Below are positions 17,768 through 27,506 of a DNA stretch of 64,000 nucleotides, piece after piece. The translations under genes were made by a program, and so were the position numbers. Numbering within the stretch: the first letter of the stretch is position 1; every line of letters begins with the position of its first letter. Source of the stretch: Branchiostoma floridae (Eukaryota > Chordata > Leptocardii > Amphioxiformes > Branchiostomatidae); contig NC_049983.1 of assembly GCF_000003815.2 (NCBI RefSeq), positions 14,362,273-14,426,272 on the forward strand, written 5' to 3'. The notes under the pieces were generated by a model. It had not been told where the DNA came from. It did no database searches and saw nothing but the letters and a program-made list of their open reading frames with translations.

Positions 17768-17800
17768 GTAGTATATCAGCCATCAGAGCTGATATACTAC
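17768..17800 (-). repeat. Perfect hairpin just after the stop of ATPase copy 1
   Basis: Thirteen-base arms GTAGTATATCAGC and GCTGATATACTAC surround a 7-base loop. It begins only 7 bases beyond the stop codon of the minus-strand gene at 17808, so it would be in that gene's 3' UTR. A minus-strand AATAAA (plus-strand TTTATT near 17658) lies further downstream. Confidence 0.6.
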
Positions 17801-17807
17801 TGTGATA

Positions 17808-20800
17808 CTACAGTTCTGTCTCCCTGTCCCTGGTGACAACCCTCTTCCTTTGCTGTGCCAGAGGAAACAGCCTTCCTTCTAACAAAGACACCCTCACAAA
17901 AGAAGCAACATCAGAGTAAACCGAGACCATGTCTCTACTGTGGATGACCACAGCAGCCTGAAACACAGGCAGAGTCTGTGGGAAGGTTGGTGGTACTGAC
18001 TCAGAGGTGGATGGAGTCTGTGGGAAGGTTGAAGCAGTATCAGACAGCCCCAGTAGTCCTCTCATCACACTGTTCTGTAGAAGGTCAGTCAGGCAGCCTG
18101 CACACACCCCAGCTACCACCTGTATGCCTGCAACAAATGGTTCAAATGTGTCAAACAAATACAGAATTTGGTGGCTAGCTCATAATATTATCAATGTTAT
18201 TCCAACATAGGATCTGAATGGAGATTATGACAGATACAAAATGTACATGTACACTCTACTATTAGGACAACAAACATTCTTCAGATCATATTGTGTTTCT
18301 CTACCTGTAAGTCTGATGGCCTGGAGTGCAGTAACCTCCTCCTGTGTCTGTACTTCATCCACTATGATGCAGTCAGGGGAGTGGTTCCTTGCAGCTGTCT
18401 GCAGCTGGGACACCTGATCACACCTGTTATGCACCTGCATTAACAAAAAACATATCCTTTAACAACTATGCCATACAAGAAAATGTGTTGGGAATCATCT
18501 TAGATAGCTTAACTTCCTTACTGCTCCTAAAGTGTCACACCACAATACCTAATAAATGACAGGATTGTTGACCTCACCTGAACCCTCCTGGCACCTCCTA
18601 TACCTGGATGTGGGATATCATCTCCACCAGCAATCTGAAAATATACACAGGATTGTTACAGCGTATTTGATGACAATTACTGGACTTAATTTCTCATATC
18701 CCAATGGCAGTTTCTGTATTATGTCAAAACTCTATCCATCTATCCATTGCTTCACAATTATGAAGTCACCTGAATCCAATTCTCCTGTGCGTTACAAGTG
18801 TGTATGCCAAATTCAACTGAATAGTCTGAGCAAGGCAGCTACATAGTTAACAGAATGGATTTGACACATTTTGCACCATTGTCCAAGCCTACCTCCTTCA
18901 GTGTGTCCACCACAATGACCCTCCTGTAGCAGACATCGCTCAGTACGCGGGCCCACTCCCTCAGTAGGGTGGTCCTCCCACTGCAGGGGCATCCCATGAT
19001 GAGTGTGGAGGTGCCTGATGTCACCACGTCCCACAACAGGTCCAGACAGCCAGGCACTGCCTGACCTCTTCTCAGGGTCAGCCCAACTACCTCACCTGAA
19101 CTGTTCTTCAGTGTGCTGCATAAAGGGTTAGATATATTGGTCATTTGATTACATTTTGTCTATACATTAAGTCTATGTGTATGTCTAAACTTGTGACATT
19201 GAAAATTACAGTCCTTGGTATAGCTAATTTCTACATACAGAAGAAGCTGGTTGGACCAAGTGCAGACATGTGCATGGTGCTGAAATTAAAGCTGTTGTTG
19301 ACTTAACATTTGGTCATTGGTCTTCAAGTGATGGCAAGGGATGGTTTGAGTCTATCATGTCTCAAATCTGCCAAGCACATCAGGCCTTCTCTTCTCTGTA
19401 AATCTAAAAATATCTAAATATCATTTCAAACCTACAATTACTAAGGTCTTAGTCTTGGATGCATGGTCGGACATCGTTAATGGCACCTCATATGAGAATG
19501 AACTGAACTGAACTGAACTTAATCAAGTTTACCAAAAGATACCAGCATTGAACAATATGGCTATTGATAGAAATTTGAACATATGCACCTTATCCAGTGC
19601 AGTGTACCCTTAAGTAGAACTCTCCCCTGACCAATGGCAGACCTCTCCAGGGGCAGGCCAAACAGGATGGTTTCTAAGGTTTCTCTGGTCAGTGTCTGGT
19701 CACTCAGTCTGGTGGTGGCCAGGAGGCATGGACTGTCTGGGTTGTAATACCTGGGGAACCATTCAAGCTAAATTACCATTCAGTGGGAATTTCAAGTGTA
19801 GGACTGGTACAATTGAACATTATCTGGCACTTAAAATCACTTACAAGCTGCTTTTGTTTTGGTAATGAAAATCCAACCTTGCAACTGGAATCCTCCCAAT
19901 ATCTATCTCCACTTCCACCAGGTTATCCTGGATGGGACTGAGGTTGTCCTTGAACATGGGCAGCAGCGATGTGAAGTCATCAGGTTGTCCAGTAGGGTTG
20001 GCACCTGGTACAACACTTTCCATTGGGACATTAGTTGAAAGATGCTGCATGTCCTGTGTAATAATGACAAAAAATGGTTGTTATATACCTGGCAAGGTGT
20101 ATTGATAGACCTGGACATTCTATCAAACCTTCTAACAAGCTGTAATTAACTAGGTCCCAGGGTGACAATTTCTTTAAAACTAAGAGAACATAGATCATGA
20201 CAAGACATATTTTGCTTGTTTGCTTCCTTCTTTCTTTGGTCAAGTAACTAAAAGAATACAGAAAATGTCATTGGAACACTTTAATAGATGAATACACAAC
20301 AAAATTCATGTACTGTACCTGCTCCCCAGAGTTTACCCAGACACGTGTGCCATCTTCTCCCACCAGTAGGTGCAGGGGTCTGCGGTGTACTGGTGCTGAT
20401 GTGGTCCTGGCTTGTGTTTCTTCCTGGGTAACAGAGACCTGATCTATCCTAAATGTTTGGCCATGGTGATGGTGAAGGAAACTTAACAACCCTCCTCTGT
20501 GCTTGATACATTCTTGCTTATCCTCACCAAGCAGATTTATATACCCCTGAAGTGCACTGAAAGAAATCTCTCCACATCTCTGTATCAGGTCAAAAATCAG
20601 CTCTGATGTTTCTCTCTCCACATCGACCTGTTCTTCTTCTTCATCTGGATCCTGATGGTTTTCTACTGCATTAATTTGATCCACAGTCTGTTTCATATTA
20701 ATGTCATCTGATGCAGATGGATCAAACAAATGATGGCAACTGTTGCTTGAGAAATCTTGCAATAGGAAAGTGTCTTTGTCATTGGTAGCAACCTCATTTC

Positions 20801-22115
20801 CTTCTTGTGACAGATCTGGAGCTGAGCCAGTGCTGGCAATCTGATCTGTTTTCTCTTGTTCCTTTGAATTTGAAGTGCTGTTTGTTGCCACCAATTTTTC
20901 TTTTCCTTGATCGGCCTGTTTCTGCTTTGCTTTGCAACTTATTTGTTGCAGCTGGACATTGCCTTTTTTACTAACACTAAATACATCTGGATGGCTTTTC
21001 AATAATTTTTTTACCTCATCCTCTTTAGTGCCTACAGCCCGTTTAACTTCTTTCCTGCACTGGTTGATATGTCCAAAGAGCCTTTCCATGGGCATACTTC
21101 CCTTCACTTGCAAGACACCCTTAAAATGTTCCACTCCTTCCTGTAACAGTTCCTTGTCCTTGTTCATCTTGGGCTGTTCTGACTTTTTACGTGGAACTTC
21201 CACAGCCACTTCTGTAGTGACGTTAGTTGTTTTAGTTTTTCCACCTGAACATGCAAGGGCCGATGCAGCTTGTTTGGTCTTTGTCTTAATCAAACTCACT
21301 GTTCCACTGTCCTCTACTCTGAATGTGTTTGGATATCCCTTCAGGAATGTCTCAACATCAGATGGGCTTCCACCTACAAACCAAAGAATTTCATACTTGT
21401 GCTTGAAACCACTGATATGGCCACTCAGATTGCTGACAGGTAACTTCCCTTTTGATTGCAAGACTGACTTAAACTGCTGCATAGCCTCCTGTTGTACTGT
21501 GCTTATATGAAACACAACATCATCATCGTCAATGAGAAAGGTGTCAGGATTTTCTACCAGAAATTCAGTGACACTTTCCTCATCTTTCCCCACAAATGAT
21601 CTCACCTCTGGTCTTAACCCCTGCACATATCGGAACAAAGCTTTGAGTTTCTTTGGTCCCTCCCTCTTCAGAACTTCTGCAATAGATTTGATGCCATCTT
21701 CCCTGAGTTTGGCAGTTTGGTGAACATTGTCAGCAGCATCTAGGCTTTTGTTCTTCTCCTTACCTCCCTCTGCTTCCTCAACTTCACCCACTCTCTGCTC
21801 CTGTTGCCTTACTTTCTCACTGCTGTCTGATGTTGGTTGAACTTTATGGTGACTTTGCGGTGACTGTGTCTGAGGTGAGGATTTTGATTTCACTTTAGGT
21901 TTCATCTGTGCAGGAAATACTTTACCCCCCTCAACCCAAAAGATAGCTGGATGTTTCTGTAAGAAACTGCACAGAGCTTCTTCATTGTCAAACTGTATGA
22001 GTTCATCCTTACTGTCCAAGTTTTCCAGGTAGTCGAGCACCCTTGACAGTTCCAGTGGATATCCCAGCTCCACAACTGCCTTCAGGGCTGTTGTTGCTGT
22101 TTTGAGGTCATTCAT
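17808..22115 (-). CDS. Winged-helix array / SpoIIIAA-Ycf45-type ATPase, copy 1 (divergent Walker A)
   Basis: Seven coding exons (20319-22115, 19878-20053, 19589-19750, 18893-19115, 18578-18634, 18305-18434, 17808-18127) join in phase to 954 aa. The ATG lies 4 bases after a CAG acceptor, so a 5' UTR exon exists upstream. Residues 1-599 (one exon) hold about five repeated winged-helix-like units (about 1-71, 136-204, 206-276, 322-390, 500-562), each ending in a pattern like FLxxxPxxFxVxxxxxV. Charged, Ser/Gln-rich linkers separate them. Residues 600-954 align by eye with SpoIIIAA/Ycf45 ATPases: LVEVEIDIGRIPVAR, GEVVGLTLRRGQAVPG, a P-loop at 753-761, GGDDIPHPGIGGARRVQ (789-805), Walker B CIIVDEVQ (827-834) and a QVVAGVCAG strand. 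The P-loop reads GCPCSGRTT, with Arg759 where Lys is expected, and the family's VDTxNE reads VDTLKE. ATP hydrolysis may therefore be lost. Function in animals is unknown to me. The winged helices suggest nucleic-acid or protein binding (inference). Confidence 0.85.
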
Positions 22116-22328
22116 GGTTCTGAAACAAGGCACATGTATGTTTCTTTCAATGAGAATGTTTTTGAATCATTGACATGTTATATCCATACTTCCCTTTAGT
22201 GTCTGCATCTTTGTAGTATCAGACATAGCTTCTGTAATCCTGTAGTGTTTGTACTCCATGTGGTGTCCATACCTGTTGTGTCTGTACTGCATTTAGTGTC
22301 TGTACAGTACCATCTGAAATGTCTATAC

Positions 22329-22761
22329 TAGGGCTGGGTATCGGTACAGCGTACCGGTACAAAACCGGTTTTTCTTATTGGACCGGTCCAGGAAAACCGG
22401 ACCTGAAAAAATTAGGTGGACCGGATGTTGGACCGATTAGAAAATTAATAGATTATTTTATCAGGCATTCACACGTTTTGGCGCTTGCAGGTGGAAGAAA
22501 ATAACAAGAGAGAAGTAGAGTAGAGTTTATAGTAATTTCTTCCAAGTTTTACAGCCAATCGTACAGGGGCAGTTAGCGTTGTAGGATTTAAAAACGCCAG
22601 TGTAAGTCTAATACTCCACCAAACAGATTTCTTTGTAGTGAAATGGACCATTAGAATGAGTCATACTGAATCAGGTCCAGGTTCAGGTCCGGACCTGGAC
22701 CTGACCCTCTGGACCTGAACCGGACCTGGACCTGAATTTTCTGTACCGGTACCCACCCCTA
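22329..22761. mobile_element. hAT-like MITE, TAGGGGTGGGTACCGGTAC type, copy 1
   Basis: The left end is TAGGGCTGGGTATCGGTAC and the right end GTACCGGTACCCACCCCTA, with a perfect 8-bp target duplication GTCTATAC (22321-22328 and 22762-22769). The interior has nested palindromes of GGTCC/GGACC. A second copy is at 43569-43927. Confidence 0.88.
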
Positions 22762-23370
22762 GTCTATACCCATATAATACCTCTGTGGTGTGCATACCCT
22801 GTAATGTCCGTATCCCCTATAGTGTCCATAACCCCTGTAATATCCATACCCCTGTGGTGTCTATGGGCCAGTTCCCTTGAGGAAAATTTCTGTTCATACA
22901 ACAATGACATATGTCAAAGTCTGTGACATACGACACGTTTTTTGCTTTGTGTGACAGACCCGCGTAGTCAGGCGACAGATATTTTATTGCCCGGCCATGC
23001 GTCAACCTCAGGGTGAACTTACGACAGCTCTCAGCCACCCGGTGGGAGGTCTGCCACGCTGTTTTCCTGGTGTGAACAGAAACGCTTCGCCCATCGGTTC
23101 TCGGCACGGGCTTGCTGATATGTAAATTGCTTTCTCACACACTTTCTGAACCCACGCTACTTCTTTCAAACTTGTTTGTTTATCTTCCCTGTGCACACTT
23201 TGTTATGTCCGTATCCCTGTAGTGTCCATACCCTGTAGTGTCCTTACGTCCTGTAGTGTCTGAAATGTTACCCCTTGTAGTGTCCATACTCCTCCAGTGT
23301 GCAGTCCATACCCCCAGTAGTGTCCATACCCCTGTAGTGCCCCTAACGTTGCAAGTATACAAAAGTAACG

Positions 23371-23855
23371 GGTTCCGCACTGGTGTTCCAGTGCTGAATC
23401 AATGGGTCGAATCGGCCTCAGCACTAGTTTTCCAGTGCTGAAGAAACGTCAGCACTGGTTTTCCAGTGCTGAACGGCCTTGTTCCAGTGCTGAAGCTCCC
23501 TCAACACTGGAATTCCAGTGCTGAACCCAATGCGAGCACTGGATTTCCAGTGCTGAACTTCTCCGAGCACTGGTTTTCCAGTGCTGAACTGCCTTCAGCA
23601 CTCGGGTACCAGTGCTGAACTCATGGCGGAGAGGCGGCGAGCCAGTTAAAAGGTCATTCAGCACTGGTTACCCAGTGCTGAAACCGCCGTCAGCACTGGA
23701 ACCGAGTGCTGATATACAAAAGTAACGGGTTCCGCACTGGATTTACCAGTGCTCGGGAACTTTTCAGCACTGGAAGACCAGTGCTGTAAAAACTTCAGCT
23801 CTGGGCTTCCAGTGCTGACGTTTATAAAGCACTGGAACGTTCCAGCGCTGAATAC
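23371..23855. repeat. Left palindrome array (CAGCACTGG-N4-CCAGTGCTG)
   Basis: About fourteen units of an imperfect palindrome, typically TCAGCACTGG-NNNN-CCAGTGCTGA, are spaced by 5-30 non-repeated bases. The centre (TTTT, ATTT, GTGT, AATT and so on) varies between units while the arms stay nearly constant. This array is part of the 23351-25129 transposon. The terminal motif TATACAAAAGTAACGGGTTC recurs internally at about 23713-23732. Confidence 0.85.
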
Positions 23856-23928
23856 GTGTACCAGGTGTCTGTACGGCTGTCTGAGTTATTTCCTTTAGAC
23901 TTAGATATATCTGTGCGTGTTAGGATAC

Positions 23929-24655
23929 TAGGTAGTTACAGGTGGACGACACACTCTGCTTGTGCGGCAAAGTAGCAACATTTAAAAAACAATAGGTAGT
24001 CAGAGGTAGACAACTCATAGGTGCTCTATCTGTGTTTTAAAGAGATCGCTTGTTTTTTTACAAAGAATAGGTAGTTACAGGTGGACGACACACTCTGCTT
24101 GTGCGGCAAAGTAGCAACATTTAAAAAACAATAGGTAGTCAGAGGTAGACAACTCATAGGTGCTCTATCTGTGTTTTAAAGAGATCGCTTGTTTTTTTAC
24201 AAAGAATAGGTAGTTACAGGTGGACGACACACTCTGCTTGTGCGGCAAAGTAGCAACATTTAAAAAACAATAGGTAGTCAGAGGTAGACAACTCATAGGT
24301 GCTCTATCTGTGTTTTAAAGAGATCGCTTGTTTTTTTACAAAGAATAGGTAGTTACAGGTGGACGACACACTCTGCTTGTGCGGCAAAGTAGCATCATTT
24401 AAAAACAATAGGTAGTCAGAGGTAGACAACTCATAGGTGCTGTATCTGTGTTTTAAAGAGATCGCTTGTTTTTTTTACAAAGAGTGGGTAGTTACAGGTG
24501 GACGACACATTCTGCTTGTGCGGCAAAGTAGCATCATTTAAAAAACAGTAGGTAGTCAGAGTTAGACAACTCGTAGGTGCTCTATCTGTGCGGTAAAGAG
24601 ATTGCTTGTTTTTTTTTACAAAGAATAGCTAGTTACAGGTGGACGAAACATTCTG
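23929..24655. repeat. 139-bp tandem repeat, about five copies
   Basis: The motif TAGGTAGTTACAGGTGGACG starts at 23929, 24068, 24207, 24346, 24485 and (variant) 24626, giving a 139-bp period. The first three units are almost identical and the last two carry more changes. It lies in the centre of the 23351-25129 transposon. Confidence 0.92.
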
Positions 24656-24834
24656 AGTAATGGACCATGTTTATGACTCGAGCTGCGGTAGGTGGTATAC
24701 CACAGTATACAACAGTTGTTTTGAGAAGTTAGTAACGTGATTGAAGACGTTTTAGACAGGTTAATTTCGTTATAATTAATTGTAACCGCGGCTCATGCCG
24801 CCTTGAGTCGTGTCGCTACTTTAGAGTCGGCGGC

Positions 24835-25105
24835 TTCAGCACTCGGTTTCCAGTGCGGAGTATTTGTCAGCACTGGATTTCCAGAGCTAGAACGTCCTCA
24901 GCACTGGAAATCCAGTGCTGATTGTAGTCTCAGCACTCGGTTTCCAGTGCTGACAGGAGGGCTTGCAGTGCTGAAGCTGCCTCAGCACTGGATTTCCAGT
25001 GCTGAAGCTGCCTCAGCACTGGATTTCCAGTGCTGAAGCTGCCTCAGCACTGGACTTCCAGTGCTGACGACCACTTCAGCACTGGTGTTCCAGTGCTGAC
25101 AGAGG
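24835..25105. repeat. Right palindrome array (CAGCACTGG-N4-CCAGTGCTG)
   Basis: About eight units of the same palindrome as in the left array, several in exact tandem (TCAGCACTGGATTTCCAGTG repeated with the spacer AAGCTGCC). Together the two arrays flank the 139-bp repeat symmetrically. Confidence 0.85.
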
Positions 25106-26410
25106 AGACCGTTACTTTTGTATATTTGCCCTAACGTTACCTCCTGTAGTGTCCGTAACCCCCCAGTTGTGTCCCTACTGTGACCTGTAATGTCCGCCCA
25201 CCCCCCACCCCCTATTAGTGTCAGTTCCCCCGTTAGTAACAATAAAAATTAAAATGTCTTACTAGTTCATACCGGAAAGATAATTGCAAACAGAGTAGAC
25301 GTAGACCCGTGGCATACATAACTGTTAATTGTATACTGGACATTAAGTCCATACGACTTACGTGCACACTCACATACCCAGCATACCCAACTGTTACCTT
25401 AGTTGTCATGGACAGTTAACTCTAGGAATCGAATGTAACGCGGAGGTAAAAATCATATCGCACCTGTATGAGAAACTTGGTGACCCCGCTGTCACCCCTC
25501 ACGCCGGAAGAGATATTCCATTATTACGCAGGGTCTATTATTTCATAATAACGCTATTATCAGATTTTTAACTATGACGCAGTTAAATCTATTTGACCAA
25601 AGCTACTTTTACTACGTCTAATCGATATAAACTTGGTTTGCCATGTTTTTCTCTGCAAATATTATTCACAAGAACGTTAGTAAACGTTAATTCCACCCCT
25701 AAAAAAAGTAGTGCGCGCGTCCAAATATGTTATTTACACATGTCAATGAGGACCCCTAGCGGTCCAAGTTACTTTTGCATATTTTTTGCCTCTGCTTGAT
25801 GCGGGTTTGCCTGTAATTATATTTTTGACCGTTTGGTGGCGCCTTTGTGCCATGTGCTGGACTCGGCCAGAAACCGAAATGACCTGGTTTCTGACCATGA
25901 CAATAATAACAAGTTAACTTAGTTACTTTAATGGTGCTGAAATGTTATCAAATACATAATAGTTTGGGATGTATAGTAAATACAATATGCTTCAATTTTT
26001 TTTCTGTCCATATTTCAGGATAGTGTTCATCTGTAACACCAAGGAGCTTTTATTAAACACTCAAAAAAGTAATTACGGTTCAGAACTCATTTATTTGTCA
26101 TTACAATTCGACCTTTCAGCCTTAAATGACATGGAAATCATGATATCTGATAACTTTATACAATAAAAAAATTCTGAAAAATATAATGAAATCAACAATC
26201 TTAGAGCAAAAAGTAATGTCTTCTCCGCAAAAGTTGTCAGCTTGCTCATAATCATTTCGAGGAATAGAGGAGGTATTTCCTGTACTTGGAAAGACAACTA
26301 AGCATAGCATCTGAGTTGCTCCTCATGTAATCCAACTAGTACAAAATCAAATGTACTACTAGTACATACAAATAAGTCAGCTTGGGATACACTTCTAGTC
26401 ATTCAACAAT

Positions 26411-26632
26411 GTAACGCTAGTTTACCTTTATCGGCAGGGTAACCTGTATTCGTTGTGTTTACCAACACAGTATTTTGGGATATCAATTGGACGGACGGAG
26501 GTTTCAAGTTGTAATATGTTCAAAATATTGTAGTTTGAAACTATCGTCTGTCGACTTGATATCCCTAAATACCTGTTTTTGTAAGCAACGGATATAGGTT
26601 ACCCAACGGATAAAGGTGAACTAGCGTTAACA
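26411..26632. repeat. Fold-back repeat with about 95-bp arms
   Basis: The left arm starts GTAACGCTAGTTTACCTTTA. The right arm is its inverted, diverged copy, ending AAAGGTGAACTAGCGTTAAC. The shared inner blocks include GGGTAACCT and GGGATATCAA. It is probably an old MITE. No clear target duplication was found. Confidence 0.7.
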
Positions 26633-27506
26633 TAATTATCATTAAATGAACTTTCCTGCTGTTTAATTTCATGCAAATCTAGACACATTTAAGACACATT
26701 TCTTTTATCAGATAGAAGATAGAAATATACAGCAACTTTCTCTAGAAAATGACAGGAGTAACAGTATTCAAGATGTACAAAAGAGACTACAGAAAAAATC
26801 TGGAAAGGAGCACCACAATTTTTCATTTCTGGTATTGCAATATCATATCCAAATTTCTAAGGCAATGATATAAGTCACATCTTACACTGTCTTATCAGCA
26901 TTTACAGGTAGCATTAATAACTTAATCAATATAACATAACATATACATATATATATCAAATGTTTTCTACTTATGATGGAATCTGAAAGATTCAGCAGAA
27001 GCAGAATTGAGGTAACAGGAGGTGCAGTAATCTCACATAAAGTACGCACCACAACTTTGGCAACAACATGCAGCACCTTTTGAATTTTGCACAGTACAGA
27101 AATTAGAGAAAATACGGTCGTACTGTAATTTTGGCTCAACATTCAATTGCTGATCTTCTAAACTCTCTCTGTGAGAAAAAGAGATTATCTGTATCTGTAT
27201 CTATATAGCCGGTATAACCTCCCTTCGGCATAACACACCAGCAGATTATCGAGCATGTCTGGCATATACTGAGAGATGCTCTCATTGCTACTGAATACAG
27301 CATGCAATCCACATCCTGATAATAGACATAAACTTTGACCATTGCATAGGCGTCTTGACAATGTACTGCTTTATCTAAGATAATATAGATATATCCGTGA
27401 AATAAAATTACTTTGGTCCAATGTTGGTTTTCCAATATGCTGTAACCGGTTAACCCGGTAAACAATTTTCTAAAAAGGCCCTTCATAGCCGATGTTACCA
27501 ATAAAA

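Larger units (their letters stand above)
23351..25129. mobile_element. Non-autonomous DNA transposon with 9-bp target duplication (Mutator-like?)
   Basis: The terminal inverted repeats are GCAAGTATACAAAAGTAACG (left) and its complement at the right end (20 of 21 matched, read as GCAAATATAC... from the right). They are flanked by a perfect 9-bp direct repeat CCTAACGTT (23342-23350 and 25130-25138). Nine-base target duplications fit Mutator-like elements. Subterminal regions on both sides are arrays of short palindromes, and the centre is a 139-bp tandem repeat. There is no transposase frame. The superfamily assignment is inference from duplication length only. Confidence 0.75.
22255..25230. 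repeat. Interrupted minisatellite, TGTAGTGTCCATACCCC-like unit
   Basis: Imperfect units around CCCTGTAGTGTCCATAC occur at about 22255-22320, 22762-22862, 23205-23350 and 25130-25225. The blocks are separated by the hAT MITE (22329-22761), by an unclassified stretch (about 22863-23200) and by the 23351-25129 element. The simplest reading is one ancestral minisatellite cut by successive insertions. Confidence 0.65.
22116..27506. other. Spacer between the two ATPase copies, rich in nested repeats
   Basis: This 5.4 kb contains no supported gene except presumed 5' UTR/promoter of copy 1 at its left end. It holds an interrupted 18-bp-type minisatellite, a hAT MITE (22329-22761), a 1.78 kb element with palindromic ends (23351-25129) and a fold-back repeat (26411-26632). 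The rest is AT-rich sequence in which I recognise nothing. Confidence 0.7.

Noticed and set aside
18893-19115. ABC-transporter or PilT ATPase identity for the P-loop exon
   Set aside because: There is no ABC signature (LSGGQ). The order of VDTxNE, GGDDIPHPGIG and CIIVDE after the P-loop fits SpoIIIAA/Ycf45 better than PilT-type ATPases.
20932-21510. 192-codon plus-strand open frame
   Set aside because: Antisense shadow of the long first exon of ATPase copy 1, with no family resemblance.
22329-22530. Short plus-strand frame in the hAT MITE as a peptide gene
   Set aside because: The sequence is transposon terminus and GC-palindrome, and the frame is not shared with the copy at 43569-43927.
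23371-25105. CRISPR-like arrays of palindromic repeats with spacers
   Set aside because: The repeats vary in their centres and spacing (5-30 bp), lie in inverted-repeat termini of a transposon with a 9-bp target duplication, and the genome is an animal's. There are no cas genes.
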